In this document: positions 33,555-42,053 of the stretch, piece by piece
Layout of the letters: the number at the start of each line of letters is the position of its first letter
How positions within the stretch are numbered: the first letter of the stretch is position 1
NCBI RefSeq assembly: GCF_001636315.1
Contig: NZ_KV440949.1
Coordinates: 4,916,084-4,980,083 of the forward strand
Length of the DNA stretch: 64,000 bases
Source of the DNA: Neobacillus mesonae
Lineage (GTDB): Bacteria > Bacillota > Bacilli > Bacillales > Cytobacillaceae
Reading direction: 5' to 3'
The notes under the pieces: generated by a model
Databases searched by the model: none
Seen by the model: the letters and a program-made list of their open reading frames with translations, nothing else
What the model was told of the DNA's origin: nothing
Translations under genes and position numbers: made by a program

Positions 33555-35342
33555 ATGACGGTTACATATCAATCAAGAGCAGATGTACCAGAGATAGAAA
33601 AGTGGCGCTTCGAGGATCTTTATGTCTCCACCGCCGATTGGGAAAAAGATTATCAATTTATTGAAACGATGCTGCCAAAATTAAAACAGTTTGATGGGGC
33701 AATCCATGACGGGGCTTCGCTTTATCAGTATTTATCCGAAAAAGAAGAAGTTTCGAGTAAATTCAATCTTGTGTATGTTTATGGGATGCTTCAGGCCGAT
33801 GTCGACACACGGGATACAGCAGCACAGTCTTTAGTCGACCGTGCCAAGCAGCTGGCAGTCAAAATGAGTGCAGCATCTTCGTTTTTCATGCCATTTTTAC
33901 TAAGCTTGGAAGAAAGCACATTGAAGGAATATATCGAACAGGAGCCGCGTCTGAAATATTTTGAACAGGATCTCTTCGATTCATTTCGCTATAAAGCACA
34001 TGTGTTGAGCAAGGAAAAAGAGGAAATTCTTTCTCAGCTAGGTGAAGCCCTATCTTCTCCAAGCCATACGTTTAATATGTTGAACAACGCCGACATTAAG
34101 TTTGGTGAGGTTACAAAGGACGATGGTGAAAAGGTAGAATTAACCCGCGGGATGTATTCCAAATTAATTGAAGACGAGAACCGAGATAAGCGGCGGGAGG
34201 CATATAAAGCCTATTACAAACCATATCTGCAATTGAAAAATTCGATCGCTTCGACACTTGCTTCGAATATTAAAACGAATGTGACCCTTGCACGGCTGCG
34301 AAACTATCCGTCCGCTTTAGAAAAAGGGCTGTTCGGTGACATGGTTCCGAAAGAGGTTTATGAAAATCTAATTATGTCGACAAAGGCAAATATTACTCCC
34401 CTTCACCGTTATACTGCGTTAAGGAAAGAGAAGCTCGCCGTAGAAGAGCTTCGTCAATACGATTTGAATGTACCGCTTGTTAAGGGTGTTAAATTGGAGA
34501 TTTCCTATGATGAAGCTTATGAAACAATTTTAAAAGCGTTGGCGCCGCTTGGAGAAGAGTATGTTTCGACTTTGAAAACATTCAAGGATACCCGCTATAT
34601 TGATATCAGGGAAACACCGGGTAAGCGTTCCGGTGCCTACAACTTGGGAGTTTACGGCGTTCACCCGTTTGTTTTACTGAATCATCATGATGATTTGGAC
34701 AGTATGTTTACAATGATTCACGAGTTCGGTCATGCGATGCATTCGTATTATTCCAGCAAGCATCAGCCTAGAATCTCGGCCGGGTACAGCATTTTCGTCG
34801 CCGAGGTCGCTTCTACGGTAAATGAAGTGCTCTTGATCAATTATTTACTGAAAAACGAGACAGACGAAATGGTCCGAAAGCATTTGCTGAATCATTTTAT
34901 TGATCAATTTAGGGGAACATTTTTCACCCAAGTGATGTTTGCCGAGTTTGAAAAAATAACCCATGAATTGGCGGAAGCCGGTACACCGCTAAACGCTGAG
35001 GCGTTTAATAATATCTACGAATCACTGTTCAGACAATACAACGGTGATGAAGTGGTGTTTGATGAGGAAGTGAAATACGGCTGGTCGAGAATCCCGCATT
35101 TTTATCGTCCGTTTTATGTGTATAAATACGCTACAGGCTTCGCTTCAGCGATTCATATTGCTGAAAAGCTGTTAGCCGGCGATGAAACGACATTGGCTTG
35201 CTATTTAGTGTTTTTAAGAAGCGGAGGCTCGGATTATCCGCTGGAATTGTTAAAGAAAACCGGTGTCGATTTAACAACATCTGAGCCGATCGCCGACGCA
35301 TTGAAGCGGTTTGATCAGCTGGTTACGGAGTTTGCCGAATAG
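33555..35342 (+). CDS. pepF: Oligoendopeptidase F
   Basis: 595 residues, M3B family. Zinc site H389-E-F-G-H393 in MIHEFGHAMHSYYSS with a downstream glutamate in FVAEVASTVNEVLL; the C-terminal half has FRQYNGDEVVFDEEVKYGWSRIPHFYRPFYVYKYATGF, typical of PepF. It cleaves short peptides in the cytoplasm; B. subtilis PepF affects sporulation when overproduced. The ATG has GGAGGGG six bases upstream; a TTG five codons earlier is unlikely. No ordinary terminator follows: the 52-bp tandem array begins 30 bp after the stop. Confidence 0.93.
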   Translation: MTVTYQSRADVPEIEKWRFEDLYVSTADWEKDYQFIETMLPKLKQFDGAIHDGASLYQYLSEKEEVSSKFNLVYVYGMLQADVDTRDTAAQSLVDRAKQLAVKMSAASSFFMPFLLSLEESTLKEYIEQEPRLKYFEQDLFDSFRYKAHVLSKEKEEILSQLGEALSSPSHTFNMLNNADIKFGEVTKDDGEKVELTRGMYSKLIEDENRDKRREAYKAYYKPYLQLKNSIASTLASNIKTNVTLARLRNYPSALEKGLFGDMVPKEVYENLIMSTKANITPLHRYTALRKEKLAVEELRQYDLNVPLVKGVKLEISYDEAYETILKALAPLGEEYVSTLKTFKDTRYIDIRETPGKRSGAYNLGVYGVHPFVLLNHHDDLDSMFTMIHEFGHAMHSYYSSKHQPRISAGYSIFVAEVASTVNEVLLINYLLKNETDEMVRKHLLNHFIDQFRGTFFTQVMFAEFEKITHELAEAGTPLNAEAFNNIYESLFRQYNGDEVVFDEEVKYGWSRIPHFYRPFYVYKYATGFASAIHIAEKLLAGDETTLACYLVFLRSGGSDYPLELLKKTGVDLTTSEPIADALKRFDQLVTEFAE

Positions 35343-35371
35343 AAAGCGGGGAAGTATTTTGGGAAGCTCAA

Positions 35372-36109
35372 TTGCCCAAAAATCGGTGATTAGATGGAAA
35401 TTGGTCAATGGACGGGGCCTGCATTGCCCAAAAATCGGTGATTAGATGGAAATTGGTCAATGGCCGGGGCTTGCATTGCCCAAAAATCGGTGATTAGATG
35501 GAAATTGGTCAATGGCCGGGGGCTGCATTGCCCAAAAATCGCTGATTAGATGGAAATTAGTCAATGGATGGGGCTTGCATTGCCCAAAATCGGTGATTAG
35601 ATGGAAATTGGTCAATGGCCGGGGCCTGCATTGCCCAAAAATCGGTGATTAGATGGAAATTGGTCAATGGCCGGGGCCTGCATTGCCCAAAAATCGGGTG
35701 ATTAGATGGAAATTGGTCAATGGACGAGGCCTGCATTGCCCAAAAATCGGTGATTAGATGGAAATTAGTCAATGGCCGGGGCTTGCATTGCCCAAAAATC
35801 GGTGATTAGATGGAAATTGGTCAATGGACGGGGCTTGCATTGCCCAAAAATCGATGATTAGATGGAAATTAGTCAATGGCCGGGGCTTGCATTGCCCAAA
35901 AATCGGTGATTAGATGGAAATTAGTCAATGGATGGGGCTTGCATTGCCCAAAAATCGGTGATTAGATGGAAATTGGTCAATGGACCGGGCTTGCATTGCC
36001 CAAAAATCGGTGATTAGATGGAAATTAGTCAATGGATGGGGCCTGCATTGCCCAAAAGTCGGTGATTAGATGGAAATTGGTCAATGGACGAGGCTTGCAT
36101 TGCCCAAAA
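35372..36109. repeat. 52-bp tandem hairpin array 1
   Basis: Fourteen full units and a partial one. The TTGCCC anchor falls at 35372, 35424, 35476, 35528, 35580, 35631, 35683, 35736, 35788, 35840, 35892, 35944, 35996, 36048 and 36100, so steps are 52 bp except one 51 and one 53. In each unit TTGGTCAATG and CATTGCCCAA pair at nine of ten positions around an 11-base G/C-rich loop; a 21-base spacer beginning AAATCGGTGATTAG links units. Variation is concentrated in the loop (ACGGGGCC, CCGGGGCT, ATGGGGCT). It fills the whole pepF-sirC interval. 52 is not a multiple of 3, so it is not coding. Confidence 0.92.
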
Positions 36110-36187
36110 TACAGCAGTTTCACAAATTTTCGTCAATGAACTTTCTCTAAAAGTGTAATAGAAAAGTAAAGGCAAGTGGTAAAAAGT

Positions 36188-36799
36188 ATGCAGCCGTTTT
36201 TTATCAATTTAACCGGGAAAAAAATAGTCATTGTTGGCGGGGGCAATATTGCGGCAAGAAAGGCCAAGACGTTGGAAACGGAACATCCGGAGATTACCTT
36301 TGTTGCACCAGATTTTAGTGAAGCTGTGCTGGAGTTATCCAAGAGAAAAGGATATACGGTCATCCAGAGAGAAGCAAAACCAGCTGACTTAAATGATGCG
36401 TTTGTTGTCATTCTGGCAACAAACGACGGCCAAATCAATACCGCTTTGGCGAAGCAGCTTTCACCTAATCAATTAGTATGTGTGGTGGATGAAGCAGAGA
36501 ACGGGAATGTAATTTTTCCGGCAGTCCTCGAGCGGGGACAGCTGCAAATTGCGATAACCACCAATGGAGCAAGTCCGAAGCTAACACGCAAACTAAAGCA
36601 AGATTTGGCATTCCAATTTGATCAGACATGGGGAACTTATGTGGAATTCCTGTCACAATGCAGAACCAAGCTGAAAAAGCTCAATATTTCGCCTGAAGAA
36701 AAAAATAAGCTCTTAGAAGAGATTTTAGATGACCGGTATCGGATAAATGAGCAGGAAAGAGCGGAGTTCCTTAACCGTATTGAATCATTAGGGGAATAA
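36188..36799 (+). CDS. sirC: Precorrin-2 dehydrogenase (siroheme synthase subunit)
   Basis: 203 residues. Rossmann motif KKIVIVGGGNIAARKAKTL at the N terminus, then a Met8-like dimer domain with CVVDEAENGNVIFPAVLERGQLQIAITTNGASPKLTRKLK. It oxidises precorrin-2 to sirohydrochlorin with NAD, the step between SumT and SirB in the siroheme pathway. In B. subtilis this gene (ylnF) ends the cys operon; here it lies upstream, separated by a DUF4362 gene and the riboswitch. MQPFFINLTGKK is the natural start; a GTG four codons earlier also has a weak site. Confidence 0.88.
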   Translation: MQPFFINLTGKKIVIVGGGNIAARKAKTLETEHPEITFVAPDFSEAVLELSKRKGYTVIQREAKPADLNDAFVVILATNDGQINTALAKQLSPNQLVCVVDEAENGNVIFPAVLERGQLQIAITTNGASPKLTRKLKQDLAFQFDQTWGTYVEFLSQCRTKLKKLNISPEEKNKLLEEILDDRYRINEQERAEFLNRIESLGE

Positions 36800-36859
36800 T
36801 ACTGATTTGAAACCTTTCTTTTCCATTTTCGTCACATTTTTTAAAAGGGTGTGGCTAAA

Positions 36860-37699
36860 TTGGATAGAAAGGTTTTTATATTTATTTTCATATTGATACT
36901 CTGTGCTATTTTTTCTTCTTGCCAAACAGCGGGAATTCCGCTAAAGGACAAGAGGTTAACGGCTAATAATGAGATAGTCGAAACACATGGCCAATTGCAA
37001 AACATTGTGCGCTTGGATGCTTTTATTAATAATGTGAAGAATGAGATGAAGGATAAGGTGAGGCTGACACGTTATACGACCGAAGGCGACCCGATTTACC
37101 ACGATTTAGATTACGCTGATTCTAAATTAACATTTACCATGGACACGAGAGAGGATGAATTTGGTCAGGGCGCCGTAACAAAGTCGATTTGTAAAGGAAT
37201 TCAAAAACAAGATTTAGAGACAGAAACTAATTACATATTAACCGGGTGCGAGAATGAGTCGATGAAGGGATTGCTAACGATTTTTCATGATGTGGACAAA
37301 GAGGACAATTTTGCTTTCGAGTTAAAATATGGCGTCGGCAAGAAAAACGAGATTAATACTAAAGAGGAAAGGTTAATCAAGGACTTACAAAACGGTGAAA
37401 CCGTTGCAGTAAGTGACTTTCAATTTTCCAAGAAGGAAATGAATCAAATCTACAAGCTGCTGAAATTATCAAATTACCTAGGTGATAAAAACTTAACAAC
37501 AAAATGTAATAAAAAACCAAATAAGAGCTATGAGCTAAATGTCTGGATTAATTCAGGTGAACGCCACTTTGAATGGACTGAGTGTGATCACAGCCCGGAA
37601 GGTAAAGAAATGACAAAACTTGTTCATGACATTTTGACAATCCTAAAGAAAAATCCAACTTATGAAACACTTCCTAAAGTTAAGGGAAATGATGAATAG
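36860..37699 (+). CDS. DUF4362 lipoprotein
   Basis: 279 residues. N-terminal signal with lipobox FSSC. The stretch ANNEIVETHGQLQNIVRLDAFINNVKNEMKDKVRLTRYTTEGDPIYHDLDY is the DUF4362 signature. A second domain (about 170-275) holds DFQFSKKEMNQIYKLLKLSNYLGD. Anchored outside the membrane; function unknown. I chose the TTG start because AAAGGG is ten bases upstream; the in-frame GTG three codons earlier is too close to that site. Confidence 0.75.
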   Translation: MDRKVFIFIFILILCAIFSSCQTAGIPLKDKRLTANNEIVETHGQLQNIVRLDAFINNVKNEMKDKVRLTRYTTEGDPIYHDLDYADSKLTFTMDTREDEFGQGAVTKSICKGIQKQDLETETNYILTGCENESMKGLLTIFHDVDKEDNFAFELKYGVGKKNEINTKEERLIKDLQNGETVAVSDFQFSKKEMNQIYKLLKLSNYLGDKNLTTKCNKKPNKSYELNVWINSGERHFEWTECDHSPEGKEMTKLVHDILTILKKNPTYETLPKVKGNDE

Positions 37700-37710
37700 A
37701 ATCCTACGAC

Positions 37711-37761
37711 AGCTGGAAACGACAATTCCTTTGAAAAGGTAGTCCTTCCAGCTATTTTTTA
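37711..37761 (+). terminator. Rho-independent terminator
   Basis: AGCTGGAA and TTCCAGCT close a larger hairpin followed by TATTTTTT; it ends the DUF4362 transcript ahead of the sulfur operon. Confidence 0.7.
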
Positions 37762-37833
37762 GTCCCTAATTAACCTGGAAGTGAGTCCAATGGCCCAATT
37801 TTATATTTTTTCAAAAAATTGCTCGTTTACTAA

Positions 37834-37862
37834 TTGCAGAAAACCTATAGGTATGGTAGGAT
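37834..37862 (+). promoter_or_regulatory. Sigma-A promoter of the sulfate assimilation operon
   Basis: TTGCAG and TAGGAT are separated by 17 bp. The expected start of transcription falls about 15 bp before the SAM riboswitch. Confidence 0.5.
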
Positions 37863-37884
37863 TAATTTCATCAAATAACTAATT

Positions 37885-38026
37885 CTTATCAAGAGTGGCT
37901 GAGGGACTGGTCCAATGAAGCCCGGCAACCTGCCCAGCAAGGTGCCAATTCCAGCAAAATGACGTCATTTTGGGAGATAAGGTAATTACTGTGTAATTCC
38001 TTTCCCAACTGGAGAGGATTTTTTTA
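37885..38026 (+). promoter_or_regulatory. SAM-I riboswitch (S-box) with terminator
   Basis: The aptamer (37885-37981) has all S-box landmarks in order: CTTATCAAGAG, GGCTGAGGGACTGG, GAAGCCCGGCAACC, AAGGTGCCAATTCCAGCA and the closing GAGATAAG. The expression platform (about 37998-38026) is a stem of TCCTTTCC with GGAGAGGA followed by a T run. When SAM is plentiful the aptamer forms and transcription stops; when SAM is low the operon is read. It therefore ties sulfate assimilation to methionine/SAM supply. Confidence 0.95.
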
Positions 38027-38045
38027 CGAAAAGGAGGCGAATCAA

Positions 38046-38201
38046 CTGAACATAGAGGATCGAGAGGAACTAATATCACATCTTGAGAAAATGCTGGAAT
38101 CTTTAAAATTTGGATCCATCACTCTGGTGGTTCAGGATGGCAAGATAGTCCAAATTGAAAAAAATGAAAAGGTTCGTCTTCAATCAAATAAAAAACGCTG
38201 A
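38046..38201 (+). CDS. DUF2292 (YezD-like) small protein with probable CTG start
   Basis: 51 residues with the DUF2292 core LESLKFGSITLVVQDGKIVQIEKNEKVRL. This family is often found in sulfur-assimilation operons; its role is unknown. A strong AAGGAGG at 38031-38037 lies eight bases before an in-frame CTG, and no ATG, GTG or TTG occurs in frame nearby until an internal ATG sixteen codons later that has no ribosome site and would cut the conserved domain. CTG initiation is therefore the best reading. First gene after the riboswitch. Confidence 0.75.
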   Translation: MNIEDREELISHLEKMLESLKFGSITLVVQDGKIVQIEKNEKVRLQSNKKR

Positions 38202-38214
38202 CTAGACAAACTAG

Positions 38215-38258
38215 AGGCGGTCTCCATGTTAACAAACGTGGCAGACTGCCTTTTTTTA
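38215..38258 (+). terminator. Intra-operon terminator between the DUF2292 gene and cysH
   Basis: AGGCGGTCT and AGACTGCCT form a 9-bp stem (one G-T pair) followed by seven T. It lies 45 bp upstream of cysH, so only part of the transcripts should reach cysH unless it is regulated. Confidence 0.7.
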
Positions 38259-38302
38259 TTGAAAAAGGCGGCCCGCCGAAAAAATAAAGGAGGATTACCG
38301 CA

Positions 38303-39019
38303 ATGTCAACTACCGTAACATATGAAAATTGGCGGTCAATATCAGGTACCTTTCCCATCGAGGATGAAACTAAAGGTGCTAGGGCTGTTTTGGAATGGGC
38401 CTACAATTCCTATTCAAAAAATCAAATTGTTTATGCCTCCAGTTTTGGCGCTGAAGCGATTGTACTGATTGACTTGATCCAACAGGTGAAGCCGCATGCC
38501 CATATTGTGTTTCTCGATACAGGGTTACATTTTTTAGAAACCTATGATGTGATTGACAAAATTGAAGCACGATTCCCGAGCCTGAGAATCGAGCGCAAGC
38601 AGCCGGCCATTACCCTTGAAGACCAAGCTGCACAATACGGTTCGGCCTTATGGAAACGAGAACCGAATAAATGCTGCGAGCTTCGAAAGGTGATTCCGTT
38701 AAGGGAAACGTTGGTGACGAAACAGGCGTGGATCTCCGGGCTTCGCCGAGAGCAATCGCCGAATAGGGCAAACACCGAGTTTATTAATAGGGATGAAAAA
38801 TTCAAGAACGTTAAAATTTGCCCGTTAATTCATTGGACGTGGGACGATGTTTGGTCCCATATTCGAAAAAATGATCTCCCGTATAATATTTTGCATGATC
38901 AGCAGTACCCGAGCATTGGCTGCTTTCCTTGTACTCAGCAAGTTCTAGCTGATGGGGATTCTCGTGCAGGACGGTGGGCAGGCAGCAGCAAGACGGAGTG
39001 CGGCCTGCACACCCGTTAA
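38303..39019 (+). CDS. cysH: Phosphoadenylyl/adenylyl-sulfate reductase
   Basis: 238 residues. Reduces PAPS or APS to sulfite using thioredoxin. The PP-loop-like SSFGAEAIVLIDL is near residue 50. Cysteines of a [4Fe-4S] cluster are seen as KCCELRK and GCFPCTQQ, the form that lets Bacillus CysH use APS as well as PAPS, and the catalytic cysteine is in ECGLHTR at the C terminus. RBS AAAGGAGG. First large gene of the operon. Confidence 0.94.
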   Translation: MSTTVTYENWRSISGTFPIEDETKGARAVLEWAYNSYSKNQIVYASSFGAEAIVLIDLIQQVKPHAHIVFLDTGLHFLETYDVIDKIEARFPSLRIERKQPAITLEDQAAQYGSALWKREPNKCCELRKVIPLRETLVTKQAWISGLRREQSPNRANTEFINRDEKFKNVKICPLIHWTWDDVWSHIRKNDLPYNILHDQQYPSIGCFPCTQQVLADGDSRAGRWAGSSKTECGLHTR

Positions 39020-39032
39020 GGAGGAAATGACA

Positions 39033-40085
39033 ATGCTTTTGATACTCGCTATCATCATCGGTTTGTTTTTTGCCATGAATATTGGCGGAAGCGGTGCAGC
39101 CGCATCCATGGGAATTGCCTATGGATCAGGCGTAGTCAAAAAAGGTATCGCTTTACTGCTATGTAGTGTTGCAGTATTTCTAGGGGCTTGGCTTGGTGGC
39201 GGTGAGGTCGTGAAAACAATTGGGAGCGGCATTGTTCCCTCACATACATTTACCGTTCCGATAGCCCTAATTGTTTTGGCATCCGCGGCATTGTCGTTAT
39301 TTCTCGCTAATATCTTCGGCATCCCGCTGTCTACCAGTGAAGTGGCGGTGGGTGCAGTTGTCGGCGCGGGAATTGTTTATCAGTCGGTATTTGTCGGGAG
39401 TCTTTTGTGGATTATGTTGTTCTGGCTATTGACACCATTTGCCGCTTTTATCATTGCCATCGCTGCCTCCTACCTGTTAAAAAGCAGGCTAGTGCAAAGG
39501 CTGGTGTCGGTCCGAAAAACTGTTCCATTTCTATCGTTGCTGGTTGTCTTTATGGGGCTGTTCGAAGCCTTTTCTGCAGGGATGAACAATGTGGCAAATG
39601 CTGTAGGCCCGCTTGTCGGGGCCGGGATTCTCACGAAAGACAAGGGCATTCTCTGGGGTGGACTATTTGTAGCGCTCGGTGTTTTGCTGCTAGGAAGGCG
39701 TGTCCTTGAGACGAATGGCAAAAAAATAACAAATTTGAAGCTTGAGGAAGGGTGCGTCATTTCCGGCACAGGCGCAAGTATCGTGACAGTTGCTTCGATG
39801 TTTGGTATTCCAGTTCCGCTGACGCAGATCACGACATCCTCGATTATCGGAATCGGCTATGCAAAACATGGGAAGAGTGTATTGAAAAAAGATATTGTCG
39901 TCCAGCTGCTGACAGTTTGGCTTGTTTCACCGGTTTTATCGATGGTGCTGTCGTACACCTTGATTCAAATGGTGATTGAACATAATTTTTACCCGATCAT
40001 CGCGATGGTGGGGGTGTTGATTTCTGTATTCGGGATTCTGTCCTTAATGAAACGAACAAAGCATCCGAAACAAGAGCTTCTTTAA
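39033..40085 (+). CDS. cysP: Sulfate permease, PiT family
   Basis: 350 residues, about eleven membrane segments. Two PiT repeats are visible: NIGGSGAAASMGIAYGSGVVKKG near the N terminus and MNNVANAVGPLVGAGIL in the middle, with LPLSTSEVAVGAVVGAGI-like and VPLTQITTSSIIGIG turns. As in B. subtilis CysP it imports sulfate rather than phosphate. The ATG is placed by AAGGAGG eight bases upstream, 13 bases after cysH. The 21-bp array B follows the stop. Confidence 0.92.
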   Translation: MLLILAIIIGLFFAMNIGGSGAAASMGIAYGSGVVKKGIALLLCSVAVFLGAWLGGGEVVKTIGSGIVPSHTFTVPIALIVLASAALSLFLANIFGIPLSTSEVAVGAVVGAGIVYQSVFVGSLLWIMLFWLLTPFAAFIIAIAASYLLKSRLVQRLVSVRKTVPFLSLLVVFMGLFEAFSAGMNNVANAVGPLVGAGILTKDKGILWGGLFVALGVLLLGRRVLETNGKKITNLKLEEGCVISGTGASIVTVASMFGIPVPLTQITTSSIIGIGYAKHGKSVLKKDIVVQLLTVWLVSPVLSMVLSYTLIQMVIEHNFYPIIAMVGVLISVFGILSLMKRTKHPKQELL

Positions 40086-40118
40086 AAAATTGCTTGAGCC
40101 TTTATTGGAAATTCAATT

Positions 40119-40210
40119 CGCTAATAAAACAGTGGAAATCGCTAATAAAGGCTCCTAATTCGCTAATAGAATCGAGGAAATCGCTAATAGAACAATGAAA
40201 TTCGCTAATA
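40119..40210. repeat. 21-bp phased array B (CGCTAATA cores)
   Basis: Five CGCTAATA cores start at 40119, 40140, 40161, 40182 and 40203: exactly 21 bp apart. Each is followed by A/G-rich variable sequence. The array fills the cysP-sat interval inside the sulfur operon. Confidence 0.85.
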
Positions 40211-40255
40211 AAACGATATACACAACTAAAAACAGAAAAGAAAGGTCTGATTTAA

Positions 40256-41404
40256 ATGTCATTTTTACCCCAGCCTCATGGAGGAAAACTAGTTCAAGCA
40301 TATGATCCAAACTTTGATTTTTCCCATATCGAAAAAGAACTGGAAATCGATGTGATTGCTCTTAGTGACCTGGAATTGATCGGTGTCGGTGTGTTCAGTC
40401 CGTTGACTGGTTTCCTAGGAAAAGCCGATTATGAATCCGTTGTGGAAAATATGCGCCTTACTGACAAGATTATTTGGTCGATACCTGTAACCTTACCCGT
40501 ATCATATGAAACCGCAAAAGCATTAACAATTGGCGAAGAAATCAAATTAGTTTTTCAAAATGAGGTTTACGGCGTGATCAAGGTTTCCGAATGGTATGAG
40601 CCGGATTTGGAAAAAGAGGCGCTTCAAGTATATAAAACAAACGAACTTGCGCACCCGGGAGTGAAACGGCTATTTGAAAGAGGCCCTGTATATTTGGCAG
40701 GGGATATCATCTTAGTAAAAAAGTCAGAAAAAGGGGTTTTTGGCGACGTCTGGTTTGAACCACACCAAACGAGAGCCCTTTTTGAAGAAAAAGGCTGGAA
40801 GACAGTGGTCGGCTTCCAAACTCGTAACCCGATTCACCGCGCCCATGAATACATTCAAAAGGCCGCGCTTGAAACAGTTGATGGATTGTTCGTGAATCCG
40901 CTTGTCGGGGAAACAAAGTCTGACGACATCCCTGCCGATGTACGTTTAAAAAGCTATCGTGCTTTACTGGAAAACTATTATCCTGCAGACCGCGTCCAGC
41001 TTGGGGTGCATCCTGCTGCCATGCGCTATGCCGGTCCAAGGGAAGCTATTTTTCATGCGATTGCCCGTAAAAACTATGGCTGCACCCATTTCATTGTCGG
41101 CCGCGACCATGCCGGTGTCGGCAATTACTATGGAACGTACGATGCCCAGCTAATATTTAACGAATTTTCAGAGCAAGAGCTGGGGATCAAGCCTCTGTTC
41201 TTTGAACATAGCTTTTATTGCACAAAATGCGAAGGAATGGCTTCCGATAAAACCTGCCCGCATACAAACGAAGACCGCGTCATTCTTTCGGGTACAAAGG
41301 TAAGAGAAATGCTGCGTTCCGGCGTTCTGCCGCCATCCACCTTCAGCCGTAAAGAGGTTGTCGAAGTGTTGATTGAAGGTCTAAAAGAAAACGCAGTGGT
41401 GTAA
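40256..41404 (+). CDS. sat: Sulfate adenylyltransferase (ATP sulfurylase)
   Basis: 382 residues. Makes APS and pyrophosphate from sulfate and ATP. Catalytic motifs [15 protein letters not shown] (about 197) and [12 protein letters not shown] (about 282) are intact, and a zinc-type cluster [17 protein letters not shown] is seen near the end, as in bacterial monofunctional Sat. RBS AAAGG before the ATG. Followed 13 bases later by cysC. Confidence 0.95.
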   Translation: MSFLPQPHGGKLVQAYDPNFDFSHIEKELEIDVIALSDLELIGVGVFSPLTGFLGKADYESVVENMRLTDKIIWSIPVTLPVSYETAKALTIGEEIKLVFQNEVYGVIKVSEWYEPDLEKEALQVYKTNELAHPGVKRLFERGPVYLAGDIILVKKSEKGVFGDVWFEPHQTRALFEEKGWKTVVGFQTRNPIHRAHEYIQKAALETVDGLFVNPLVGETKSDDIPADVRLKSYRALLENYYPADRVQLGVHPAAMRYAGPREAIFHAIARKNYGCTHFIVGRDHAGVGNYYGTYDAQLIFNEFSEQELGIKPLFFEHSFYCTKCEGMASDKTCPHTNEDRVILSGTKVREMLRSGVLPPSTFSRKEVVEVLIEGLKENAVV

Positions 41405-41417
41405 GGGGGATACAACA

Positions 41418-42017
41418 ATGGTGAAAGCAACAAATATTACTTGGCATAATGCTGCTGTCACAAAATCTGATCGTCATTTACAAAATGGCCACGGAAGCTG
41501 TGTCCTTTGGTTTACCGGCCTCTCCGGCTCTGGAAAATCAACGATTGCCAATGCTGTTTCAGCGGAACTGTACCGAATGGGGATCAATGAATATGTGTTA
41601 GATGGCGATAATATCCGCCACGGATTGAACCGCGACCTTGGTTTTTCCGAGGCTGATCGAACCGAAAATATTAGAAGGATCGGCGAGGTGGCCAAATTGT
41701 TTGTAGATAGTGGAACGATTGTAACCACCGCCTTTATCTCCCCGTTTCGGACAGATCGTGATCAGGTCCGCGCCTTGTTTGAAAAGGGTGAATTTATCGA
41801 AGTCTTTGTTGATTGCCCGCTTGAAGAATGTGAACGCCGTGACCCGAAACAGCTTTATCAAAAAGCGCGACGTGGCGAAATAAGGGATTTTACTGGGATT
41901 GATTCTCCGTACGAGGCGCCAGATCAGCCGGAAATCATCATCCGTTCCGATCTTTTAACAGTAGAAAAAGCGGTTAAAGAGATACTGGGTTATCTTCGGG
42001 ATAAAAATGTAATTTAG
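41418..42017 (+). CDS. cysC: Adenylyl-sulfate kinase
   Basis: 199 residues. Phosphorylates APS to PAPS. P-loop GLSGSGKST near residue 35, LDGDNIRHGLNRDLGFSEADRTENIRR (substrate site), and FVDCPLEECERRDPKQLYQKARRGEIRDFTGIDSPYE, all typical. Full length; GGGGG-type site before the ATG. Confidence 0.95.
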   Translation: MVKATNITWHNAAVTKSDRHLQNGHGSCVLWFTGLSGSGKSTIANAVSAELYRMGINEYVLDGDNIRHGLNRDLGFSEADRTENIRRIGEVAKLFVDSGTIVTTAFISPFRTDRDQVRALFEKGEFIEVFVDCPLEECERRDPKQLYQKARRGEIRDFTGIDSPYEAPDQPEIIIRSDLLTVEKAVKEILGYLRDKNVI

Positions 42018-42053
42018 CTTTTTCATAGAAAAATAGAGAGGATGTGTCAACCT

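Noticed and set aside
35557-35772. Minus-strand open frame encoding repeated FHLITDFWAMQAP
   Set aside because: Arises from the 52-bp array; no start signal, and phase is lost at each unit.
35372-36109. CRISPR array
   Set aside because: Whole 52-bp units repeat; there are no unique spacers between conserved repeats, and no cas gene is in the window.
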